Below are positions 45,609 to 53,377 of a stretch of DNA of 64,000 bases, piece by piece. The DNA comes from Fortiea contorta PCC 7126 (GTDB lineage: Bacteria; Cyanobacteriota; Cyanobacteriia; Cyanobacteriales; Nostocaceae), in NCBI RefSeq assembly GCF_000332295.1, contig NZ_KB235930.1, positions 2,051,895 to 2,115,894 of the forward strand, in the 5' to 3' direction. Both the position numbers and the translations under genes were made by a program. Under the pieces are notes generated by a model. That model was given only the letters and a program-made list of their open reading frames with translations. It had not been told where the DNA came from and searched no databases. Position 1 is the stretch's first letter; the number at the start of each line of letters is the position of its first letter.

Positions 45609-46958
45609 ATGGCTTTAGATTTGCAGAAATTTTATCAAGCAACTAACCCCAGCCGGACTTTGGTGATTAATGATGAGGTGGATGCGAAGTATTATATTGA
45701 TTTTTCGTCGGTGCGGGGTGGGGATATTATTAGTCGGTTGAAGCAAAAAATTACGTATTTTCAGCCTAATGAACCGACTTGTACGCTGTTTACTGGGCAT
45801 ATTGGTTGTGGAAAATCGACGGAACTGATTCGGCTGAAAGCAGAATTGGAAGTTTTGGGTTTTCATGTGGTTTATTTTGAGTCGAGCGATGACTTGGAAA
45901 TGACTGATGTGGATATTGCTGATGTGTTGTTGGCGATCGCTCGGCGTGTGAGTCAAAGTCTGGATAAAATTATTCTGGAGAAGAGTGACCGTTTGCAGGA
46001 GTTGTTGGAAGGTGCATGGAAGGTGCTTAACTCTGAGGTGACGGGGGTAAAAGTTAAGGTTCCTGGGGTGGGTGATTTTGGTGTCACGGCTGAGAAGGAA
46101 AAGTTTTCTTTGGCTTTGGGTATTGGTGAAATTACTACGAAGACGAAAAGTGACCCCACGCTACGGGAGAAGTTAAATCAATATCTCGCACCACAAAAAA
46201 AGCAACTGCTGACAGCGATTAATCAAGAACTCTTAGAGCCAGCAATCGAAAAACTCAAACAACAGGGTCAAATGGGTTTGGTGGTGATTGTTGATAATCT
46301 CGACCGCATTGATAACCGCGCTAAGTCTTGGGGACGTCCACAACAAGAATATTTGTTTGTAGACCAAGGGGAGTTTCTGACTAAGCTGAATTGTCATCTG
46401 GTGTATACAATGCCGTTGTCGCTGAAGTTTTCTAATGATTATGGAATGCTGACGCAGCGATTTCCTGAAGACCCGAAGGTGCTGCCGATGGTTCCTGTAC
46501 AATGGCCGGATGGCAGTGTTCATGCTCAGGGAATGGCGCTGATGCAACAAATGGTGTTAGCCAGAGCCTTTCCGGATATACAAGCAGATGAACGCCTGAA
46601 TTATATTACAGAAATATTTGATAGTCCCGCCGCCCTGGAACGGTTGTGTATTATGAGTGGCGGTCATGTGCGGGATTTATTGCGGTTGGTGAATACTTGG
46701 ATTATGGAAGAAATGCAACTTCCCCTACGCCGTGAAACTTTAGACCAAGTTATTCGCGCTCGTCGCAACGAAATGATTTTACCGATTTCTGACGAAGAAT
46801 GGCAATTGCTGCGCCATGTGAGGCAGAGAAAAAAAGTCAGCGACGACAACGGATATCAAAAACTGATTCGCAGCCGTTTTGTATTTGAATATCGAGATGG
46901 GGGTGAATCTTGGTTTGATGTCAATCCCATTTTGGTTGAAGCGAGGGAATTAGTTTAA
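45609..46958 (+). CDS. P-loop NTPase, partner of the STAND-WD40 protein
   Basis: A 449-residue AAA/STAND-type NTPase starting MALDLQKFYQATNPSRTLV. The frame opens 13 codons earlier, but this ATG fits the conserved start. Walker A is GHIGCGKST (about residue 62-70), Walker B is VVIVDNLDRI (about 214-223), and a later GGHVRDLLRLV resembles the ATPase lid. No transmembrane or effector domain is seen. From memory, cyanobacterial proteins with this start recur next to large TPR-NTPase genes like the one at 47430, which suggests a functional pair. Role unknown; signalling or defence is an inference. Confidence 0.75.
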   Translation: MALDLQKFYQATNPSRTLVINDEVDAKYYIDFSSVRGGDIISRLKQKITYFQPNEPTCTLFTGHIGCGKSTELIRLKAELEVLGFHVVYFESSDDLEMTDVDIADVLLAIARRVSQSLDKIILEKSDRLQELLEGAWKVLNSEVTGVKVKVPGVGDFGVTAEKEKFSLALGIGEITTKTKSDPTLREKLNQYLAPQKKQLLTAINQELLEPAIEKLKQQGQMGLVVIVDNLDRIDNRAKSWGRPQQEYLFVDQGEFLTKLNCHLVYTMPLSLKFSNDYGMLTQRFPEDPKVLPMVPVQWPDGSVHAQGMALMQQMVLARAFPDIQADERLNYITEIFDSPAALERLCIMSGGHVRDLLRLVNTWIMEEMQLPLRRETLDQVIRARRNEMILPISDEEWQLLRHVRQRKKVSDDNGYQKLIRSRFVFEYRDGGESWFDVNPILVEARELV

Positions 46959-47300
46959 AGGTGGGGAGGTGGGGAGGTGGGGAGATGGGGAGGTGGGGAG
47001 GTGGGGAGGTGGGGAGGTGGGGGGATGCTTGAGGATTAAAGGCTCGCGCTTGAGGTTCAAAGGCTGACGCTTGAGGTTCAAAGGCTGACGCTTGAGGTTC
47101 AAAGGCTGACGCTTGAGGTTCAAAGGCTGACGCTTGAGGTTTAAAGGCTCGCGTTTGAGGTTCAAAGGCTGACGCTTGAGGTTCAAAGGCTGACGCTTGA
47201 GGATTAAAGGCTCGCGCTTGAGGTTCAAAGGCTCGCGTTTGAGGATTAAAGGCTCGCGCTTGAGGTTCAAAGGCTGACGCTTGAGTCTTAAAGGCTCAAA
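46959..47300 (+). repeat. GTGGGGAG satellite and 13-copy 21-bp minisatellite
   Basis: GTGGGGAG octamers (46960-47022) are followed by 13 head-to-tail 21-bp units at about 47028-47300. The unit is GCTTGAGG(T/A)T(T/C)AAAGGCT ending in GAC or CGC. Related units in reverse orientation lie inside the next gene at 49288-49623. A C-rich tract (47310-47420, CCCCATCCCCCC) follows up to the next gene. Confidence 0.9.
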
Positions 47301-47429
47301 CTTTAATACCCACACCCCCATCACCCCATACTTCGGCTCCGCTCAGTACAAGTCTCCCCATCCCCCCACCTCCCCATCACCCCATCCCCCCACACTTCCC
47401 ATCCCCCCATCCCCTCTTTTTATTAAAAA

Positions 47430-50400
47430 ATGACCAACGAACAATCTGTGCAACAATTAGCTTGGGCGATCGCAGCTGCTCAGGGTCAATTTAAGTTGAT
47501 ATTGGCACGGTGTAATTATGCCAGTTTGTGCGATCGCTTGATTGAACGACTACAGGCGATTTCTCAGGTTGAAATTAGTGTTTTACGTCTCGGTGCGTCT
47601 CGCAGAACTCTCTACACGGTGATTCGTGAGGAGTTTGGGGAAGAGTTACCAGCTTGTTTGATGGTTTTGGGCTGGGAATCGGTGGAGAATTTAGCGCAGA
47701 TGTTGACGAGCGCTAATCAAGTTAGGGAAGAATTTCGTCAGCATTTCCCTTTTCCTTTGGTGTTGTGGATTAATGATGAAGTCTACAAACAAATAATGCA
47801 GCTGGCGCCTGATTTAGAAAGTTGGGCGATTACTAAAAGTTTTCCGATTTCTCAAGCTGAATTAATCAATTTGATCAGCGAAACTGCTAATCAATGGTTT
47901 GGTGATAGTTTTCAACTGAGTTTTGATAAATATCTCCATTTAGAAACAGAATTAACTGCAGCGCAGCAAGATTTAATTGGTGATCATGAGGAATCGAGTT
48001 TAGTAGTCCAAGCTGATTTAGCGTCTTTATTAGGGTTTAGTAAACAAATTCATCAAAAATTAGATGCTGCTTTGGAGCATTATCAACAAGCTTGGCAATT
48101 TTGGCAGCAAATTAACCGCAGGGAACGGGCGGGGAAAATCCTCGGTGAAATGAGTTTTTGCTATTATCTCAAAGCGGTTAACCAAGCAGATGTTCATCAT
48201 CCAGATTGGCAAGTTACTAAGCATTATGTCCAGGAATATATCAAGTTTTTAGTCGAAGCGGAAAACCCGACTTTAATTGCCAATTCCATCTATAGATTTG
48301 GTGAAGTCTTGGCTAAATTGCAGCAGTGGATAGATCTAAAAAATTTTGCTGAACAAGCTTTAGCAATCCATCAGGCTCAAAGTCAACCACGGGAATTAGC
48401 GAGAGATTATGGTTATTTAGCAGAAGCTGCACTAGCGCAAGCAAACTGGACAGAAGCGAGTCAGTTCGCCAACCAAGCTATAGAATTTTTTTCGACAATT
48501 CCTAGTCCAGAATTAGAGAATCAAGGGGGATTTTTAGCTGAGTTACCAGCTAAGATTTTAAATTCTCGTGATCAAAGCTTATATCAGTTTCTGCTGGGGC
48601 GTGCTCAATATCATTTGGGACAAATTTCTGCAGCTATTCACAGCTTAGAAACTGCAGTGCAAGTGGGAAATCCCCAAGGAGACGTGAAATTTTATCTGGA
48701 GATTCTCGGTTTTTTACAACAGCTTTATTTTCAACAAAAACAATATCTACAAGCTTATAAAATTAAACAGCAACAGCGTTCTATAGAACAGCAATTCCGC
48801 TTGCGGGCGTTCGTTGGTGCGGGTAGATTACAAGCGAGAAAACAAACTTTATTAGAAACATTAGACGTAGAGGCGCGAAACTTCGCGTCTTTATTACAAG
48901 ATAATATCGCCACGGAGATTGCTGCATCTGGGCGTCAATTAGATATAGAAAGATTAACACAACGCATCGGTGAACCAAGTTATAAGCTGATAGTTATTTG
49001 TGGGCAATCTGGAGTTGGTAAAAGTTCTTTGGTCAATGGAGGACTTGTCCCCGCTTTGAAAAACAAAGCTATAGGTATTCAGGATAATTTACCGATAGTC
49101 ATGAGCGTTTACTCCAACTGGGAAGGGGAGTTGGGGCGGTTGTTGGGTGTTGTTTTGGGAGATGAGGGTGATGAGAGAGATGGGGAGGTGGGGAGATGGG
49201 GAGGTGGGGAGGTGGGGAGGTGGGGAGGTGGGGAGGTGGGGAGGTGGGGAGATGGGGAGATGGGGGGTGTGGGGATTAAAGGGTCAGGCTTTGAGGCTCA
49301 AGTGTCAGGCTCTGAGGCTCAAGTGTCAGCCTCAAAGGCTCAAGTGTCAGCCTCAAAGGCTCAAGTGTCAGGCTCAAAGGCTCAAGTGTCAGGCTCAAAG
49401 GCTCAAGTGTCAGGCTCAAAGGCTCAAGTGTCAGGCTCAAAGGCTCAAGTGTCAGGCTCAAAGGCTCAAGTGTCAGGCTTTGAGGCTCAAGTGTCAGGCT
49501 CAAAGGCTCAAGTGTCAGGCTCAGAGGCTCAAGCGTCAGGCTCAGAGGCTCAAGCGTCAGGCTCAGAGGCTCAAGTGTCAGGCTCAGAGGCTCAAGGGTC
49601 AGGCTTTGAGGCTCAACGGTCAGCCTATCTCCTCTTGCAATTGCGTGAAAATGAGCAACGCAATCTGCGGACGGTGTTAATTTTTGACCAATTTGAGGAA
49701 TTTTTCTTTGTTTACCCCGAACCAGCGCAGAGGAGGCGATTCTTTGAGTTTTTGGGGGAGTGTTTCCATGTGCTTTCGGTGAAAGTTATTTTATCTTTGC
49801 GGGTAGATTACATACATTATTTGCTGGAGTGTAATCGTTTGCCGAGCATGAAGATTATTGGCAATGATATTCTTAGCAGTCATGTGCTTTATCAGTTGGG
49901 GAACTTCTCCACTGCTGATGCTAAGTCAATTATTCAGCGGTTAACTGAGCAAACTAGTTTTCGCTTGGAACCTGCTTTAATTGACCAACTGGTTGAAGAT
50001 TTAGCTGCGGAATTGGGAGAAGTGCGACCCATTGAGTTACAAGTTGTGGGAGCGCAACTGCAAACAGAGAACATCACAACTCAAGCACAATATCTTTCTT
50101 GCGGTACGAAACAAGAACTGGTGAAGCGTTATTTAGCGGAAGTTGTAGAAGATTGCGGCGAGGAAAATCAACAAGCAGCGGAAATTTTACTATATTTACT
50201 CACCGATGAAAAAGGAACGCGCCCTTTGAAGACGCGCACAGAATTAGAGCGCGATTTGCAGCAGTATATCTTGGTTGGGGATGTGACAACTGCTAAGACC
50301 AACCCCACGTCTCTGCTTCAGCGAGGTAATGTTCTCTTCACGACCTTGAGAAAAAAGTCGCCACAGACCCAAGAATCAGCAGACAAAGACAATCAAGTTT

Positions 50401-52667
50401 TTCCCATCAGCAATATAGATTTGATTGTCGAGATTTTTGTCAAATCTGGCTTAGTGATTCTACTACCAGAAACTCCCGCCGACCGTTATCAATTAATACA
50501 TGATTATCTAGCCGCCTTTATCCGCCAGCAACAAGAACCGAAATTAAAGCAGGTGATGGCGGAACTGGAAAAAGAAAGAAAGCAAAGAAAAATTAGCGAA
50601 ACCAAGCTCAATCGCTTCCTCAAACGCGCCCTTTTTGGTTCCGTTGTAGCTGGAGTAGTTTTAGCTGGGTTGGCTGGGGTGTCAGTGCGATTCGCATTTG
50701 TAGCGGAAGAAGAAAAACAAAATAGCTTAAGTGATAAAATCAACAACCTCAATGATTCTTCTGAAACGTTTTTTGCTTCTGAAAAGCATCCAAATGCCTT
50801 GATAACAGCATTAAAAGCAGGGATAAAACTCAAAAGTGCATCTTTGCCATCAAAAAGAAGCGATACCCAAATGCAGACGGTAGCAACTTTACAGCAAGCT
50901 GTTTACTTAAAACCAAAGGAAAAGCCAGAAAATCGCGCCATAGAGGTTAATACTTTACAGGGTCATAGCAATGCGGTTATTAGCGTCAACTTTAGCCCCT
51001 CAGGGCAACAGCTAGTTTCTGGAAGTTATGACAACACTATTAAACTCTGGGATGTCGCCACAGGTAAACCACTCAAAACCCTCTCAGGGCATAAAGATAC
51101 AATTATTAGCGTCAGCTTTAGCCCCTCAGGACGGCAGCTAGCGTCTGGGAGTCGTGACAACACTATTAAACTCTGGGATGTCACCAGAGGTAAACTGCTC
51201 AAAACCTTGTATGGGCATAGCGATGCGGTTTATAGCGTCAGCTTTAGTCCGGATGGGCGACAGCTAGTTTCTGGAAGTCGTGATAAGACCATCAAACTCT
51301 GGGATGTCGCCACAGGTAAACTACTCCCAACCCTCCAAGGGCATAGAGATACAATTATTAGCGTCAGCTTTAGTCCGGATGGGCGACAGCTAGTTTCTGG
51401 AAGTCGTGATAAGACCATCAAACTCTGGGATATCGCCACAGGTAAATTACTCAAAACCTGGACTGGGCATAGCGATGTGGTTAGTAGCGTCAGCTTTAGT
51501 CCGGATGGGCGACAGCTAGTTTCTGGAAGTGGTGACAACACTATCAAACTCTGGGATGTCTCTACAGGTAAACTAATCAAAACCTGGACTGGGCATAGCG
51601 ATGCGGTTAATAGCGTTGGATTTAGCCCTTCGGGGCAACAGCTAGTTTCTGGGAGTGATGACAACACCATCAAACTCTGGGATGTCTCTACAGGTAAACT
51701 ACTCAAAACCTTGACTGAACATAGCGATGCGGTTAATAGCGTTAAATTTAGCCTCTCAGGGCGACAGCTAGTTTCCGGAAGTGGTGACAAGACTATCAAA
51801 CTCTGGGATGTCTCCACAGGTAAACTGCTCAAAACCTTCTCTGGCCATAGCAGTGCGGTGATTAGCGTCAACTTTAGCTCCTCAGGGAAAGAGCTAGTTT
51901 CTGGGGGTGGTAACAACACCATCAAACTCTGGGATGTCACCACTGGTAAATTGCTCAAAACTTTCTCTGGGCATAGCGATGCGGTTTATAGCGTCAGCTT
52001 TAGCCCCTCAGGACAACAGCTAGTTTCTGGGAGTGGTGACAACACCATCAAACTCTGGGATGTCACCACTGGTAAATTGCTCAAAACCTTCTCTGGGCAT
52101 AGCGATACGATTTATAGCGTCAGCTTTAGCCTCTCAGGGAAAGAGCTAGTTTCTGGGAGTGCTGACAAGACCATCAAACTCTGGGATGTCGCCTCTGGTA
52201 AGTTGCTCAAAACCTTCTCTGGGCATAGCGATGCGGTTTATAGCGTCAGCTTTAGCCCCTCAGGGAAAGAGCTAGTTTCTGGGAGCGATGACAATACCAT
52301 CAAACTCTGGGATGTCACCACTGGTAAATTGCTCCAAACCTTCTCTGGGCATAGCAGTTGGGTTCTTAGCGTTGGCTTTAGCCCCTCAGGGGAACAGCTA
52401 GTTTCTGGGAGTGGTGACAAGACCATCAAACTCTGGGATGTCACTTCTGGTAAGTTGCTCAAAACCTTCTCTGGGCACAGCCGTGGGGTTCGTAGCGTCA
52501 ACTTTAGCTCCTCAGGGAAAGAGCTAGTTTCTGGAAGTGCTGACAAGACAATAATTGTCTGGGATTTAAATCTTGATGATTTATTACGCAGTGGTTGTGA
52601 GTTGCTGAAAAATTACCTCACTGCTCACCCAGAGGTGCGAGAGGAGTTGAGGGAGTGTGGGAGGTGA
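47430..52667 (+). CDS. Large TPR-STAND NTPase-WD40 protein
   Basis: A 1745-residue NLR-like protein. Residues 1-160 form an N-terminal domain (FPFPLVLWINDEVYKQIMQL). TPR-like helices span about 180-460. The NTPase has Walker A GQSGVGKSS (about 525-533) and Walker B VLIFDQFEEF (about 749-758). Between them, residues about 580-732 are low-complexity repeats (GEVGRWGG, then 16 heptapeptides such as SGSKAQV). A membrane-like segment is at about 1065-1090. Thirteen WD40 repeats of 42 residues run from 1178 to about 1712. It probably senses a ligand through the WD40 propellers and signals through the NTPase. No enzymatic effector domain was recognised. Confidence 0.82.
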   Translation: MTNEQSVQQLAWAIAAAQGQFKLILARCNYASLCDRLIERLQAISQVEISVLRLGASRRTLYTVIREEFGEELPACLMVLGWESVENLAQMLTSANQVREEFRQHFPFPLVLWINDEVYKQIMQLAPDLESWAITKSFPISQAELINLISETANQWFGDSFQLSFDKYLHLETELTAAQQDLIGDHEESSLVVQADLASLLGFSKQIHQKLDAALEHYQQAWQFWQQINRRERAGKILGEMSFCYYLKAVNQADVHHPDWQVTKHYVQEYIKFLVEAENPTLIANSIYRFGEVLAKLQQWIDLKNFAEQALAIHQAQSQPRELARDYGYLAEAALAQANWTEASQFANQAIEFFSTIPSPELENQGGFLAELPAKILNSRDQSLYQFLLGRAQYHLGQISAAIHSLETAVQVGNPQGDVKFYLEILGFLQQLYFQQKQYLQAYKIKQQQRSIEQQFRLRAFVGAGRLQARKQTLLETLDVEARNFASLLQDNIATEIAASGRQLDIERLTQRIGEPSYKLIVICGQSGVGKSSLVNGGLVPALKNKAIGIQDNLPIVMSVYSNWEGELGRLLGVVLGDEGDERDGEVGRWGGGEVGRWGGGEVGRWGDGEMGGVGIKGSGFEAQVSGSEAQVSASKAQVSASKAQVSGSKAQVSGSKAQVSGSKAQVSGSKAQVSGSKAQVSGFEAQVSGSKAQVSGSEAQASGSEAQASGSEAQVSGSEAQGSGFEAQRSAYLLLQLRENEQRNLRTVLIFDQFEEFFFVYPEPAQRRRFFEFLGECFHVLSVKVILSLRVDYIHYLLECNRLPSMKIIGNDILSSHVLYQLGNFSTADAKSIIQRLTEQTSFRLEPALIDQLVEDLAAELGEVRPIELQVVGAQLQTENITTQAQYLSCGTKQELVKRYLAEVVEDCGEENQQAAEILLYLLTDEKGTRPLKTRTELERDLQQYILVGDVTTAKTNPTSLLQRGNVLFTTLRKKSPQTQESADKDNQVFPISNIDLIVEIFVKSGLVILLPETPADRYQLIHDYLAAFIRQQQEPKLKQVMAELEKERKQRKISETKLNRFLKRALFGSVVAGVVLAGLAGVSVRFAFVAEEEKQNSLSDKINNLNDSSETFFASEKHPNALITALKAGIKLKSASLPSKRSDTQMQTVATLQQAVYLKPKEKPENRAIEVNTLQGHSNAVISVNFSPSGQQLVSGSYDNTIKLWDVATGKPLKTLSGHKDTIISVSFSPSGRQLASGSRDNTIKLWDVTRGKLLKTLYGHSDAVYSVSFSPDGRQLVSGSRDKTIKLWDVATGKLLPTLQGHRDTIISVSFSPDGRQLVSGSRDKTIKLWDIATGKLLKTWTGHSDVVSSVSFSPDGRQLVSGSGDNTIKLWDVSTGKLIKTWTGHSDAVNSVGFSPSGQQLVSGSDDNTIKLWDVSTGKLLKTLTEHSDAVNSVKFSLSGRQLVSGSGDKTIKLWDVSTGKLLKTFSGHSSAVISVNFSSSGKELVSGGGNNTIKLWDVTTGKLLKTFSGHSDAVYSVSFSPSGQQLVSGSGDNTIKLWDVTTGKLLKTFSGHSDTIYSVSFSLSGKELVSGSADKTIKLWDVASGKLLKTFSGHSDAVYSVSFSPSGKELVSGSDDNTIKLWDVTTGKLLQTFSGHSSWVLSVGFSPSGEQLVSGSGDKTIKLWDVTSGKLLKTFSGHSRGVRSVNFSSSGKELVSGSADKTIIVWDLNLDDLLRSGCELLKNYLTAHPEVREELRECGR
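48867..48892. repeat. Dispersed hairpin inside a coding sequence
   Basis: GTAGAGGCGCGAA and TTCGCGTCTTTA form an imperfect hairpin read in frame as VEARNFASL. It matches the intergenic repeat type at 13174-13201 (GTAGAGACGATAAATTTCGC and onward), so the repeat has become part of the STAND protein between the TPR region and the NTPase. Confidence 0.55.
49170..49623 (+). repeat. In-frame satellite and minisatellite within STAND NTPase
   Basis: GTGGGGAG-type octamers (49170-49265) are followed by sixteen 21-bp units (49288-49623) such as TCAGGCTCAAAGGCTCAAG plus TG. Because 21 is a multiple of 3, every unit adds seven residues and preserves frame. Unit variants encode GFEAQVS, GSEAQVS, ASKAQVS, GSKAQVS, GSEAQAS. 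Confidence 0.95.
50961..52566 (+). repeat. Thirteen near-identical 126-bp WD40 repeats
   Basis: Each unit encodes 42 residues (GHSDAVYSVSFSPSG then QQLVSGS, DNTIKLWDV, TTGKLLKTFS). DNA identity between units is very high, including synonymous sites. Variation clusters at the two or three residues after GHS and at the Asp/Gly/Ala before DNT or DKT. Confidence 0.9.
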
Positions 52668-52702
52668 GGGGGTGATGGGGTGGTGGGGTGGTGGGGTGAC
52701 CA

Positions 52703-52891
52703 TTGGTGTCAACTTAAGCTAAAACCTTTGTCCCCCAGGCGTTTTACCCCACCCCTTAATCCCCTCCCCTTGCCAAGGGGAGGGGAGGTTTTGCGCGAGC
52801 AAAGCCGGGGTGGGGTAACGCGCATTGTCATGGTAAGTGAGTGAATCCAAAATCGAGTTTTGACAAGGGTTTCACGTTAAGTTGACACCAA
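52703..52891. mobile_element. MITE-like foldback element, 189 bp
   Basis: Inverted termini of 15 perfect bp, TTGGTGTCAACTTAA (52703-52717) and TTAAGTTGACACCAA (52877-52891), extend imperfectly to 30 bp. The interior is itself foldback (CCCCTCCCCTTG with CAAGGGGAGGGG, and ACCCCACCCC with GGGGTGGGGT). It has no coding capacity. A third copy of the right end stands at 53177-53204. Confidence 0.75.
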
Positions 52892-52929
52892 TATGGGGTG
52901 ACTTGTACTGAACGGAGCCGGAGTATTAG

Positions 52930-53204
52930 TAGGATGCGTTAGCGGAGCGTAACGCATCTCATATCATTTCACGTTAATGGCGATACTTCTAAAACTTCTC
53001 ATTGTGAGGCGGGACAAGGGTTTACAGATGGCTGATTGCTGGGCTGACCTACCCGCCTGGGAATCAATTCCCAGGCTAATAGCTCAAGTCTACTGAAGTA
53101 GACTAGGGTTTTGTGCGAATTTTCAGTCATCTTGAGATGACTTTTGCTGTGAGACTCACAATTCATTGTGAGGCGGGACAAGGGTTTGACGTTAAGTTGA
53201 CACC
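52930..53204. repeat. Composite of palindromic repeats
   Basis: This stretch holds AGGATGCGTTAGCGG with its GCGTAACGCATC partner (52931-52958), and the perfect palindrome GCCTGGGAATC/GATTCCCAGGC-type at 53055-53076. AGTCTACTGAAGTAGACT lies at about 53087-53104. A 24-bp direct repeat beginning CATTGTGAGGCGGGACAAGG occurs at 53000-53023 and 53164-53187. The second direct copy ends in the right terminus of the 52703-52891 element (53177-53204), so one element appears nested in another. Confidence 0.65.
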
Positions 53205-53218
53205 TATGACATCTTGTC

Positions 53219-53370
53219 CACCCCATCACCCCACCACCCCATCACCCCATCACCCCATCACCCCATCACCCCATCACCCCATCACCCCATCACCCCACCA
53301 CCCCATCACCCCATCACCCCATCACCCCACCACCCCACCACCCCACCACCCCATCACCCCACCACCCCAC
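53219..53370. repeat. CACCCCAT octamer satellite
   Basis: About nineteen 8-bp units CACCCCAT or CACCCCAC run up to 8 bp before the argJ stop codon. The same composition on the other strand occurs at 46960, 49170 and 52672-52700, all around the STAND gene. Confidence 0.9.
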
Positions 53371-53377
53371 CACTCCA

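Noticed and set aside
47028-47300. CRISPR-like array
   Set aside because: Units are contiguous 21-mers with no unique spacers, and no cas genes are present.
46950-47324. Minus-strand 124-codon frame of NLKRQPL-type repeats
   Set aside because: It is only the 21-bp minisatellite read in an open frame, with no start signal or non-repeat domain.
49147-49680. Long alternative frame rich in LKCQAQR-type repeats across the minisatellite
   Set aside because: The 21-bp unit is a multiple of three and lacks stops in several frames. The frame of the STAND gene has NTPase motifs on both sides, so the others are shadows.
51230-51958. 242-codon minus-strand frame through the WD40 repeats
   Set aside because: A shadow created by the repeating 126-bp unit; the plus frame encodes canonical WD40 blades.
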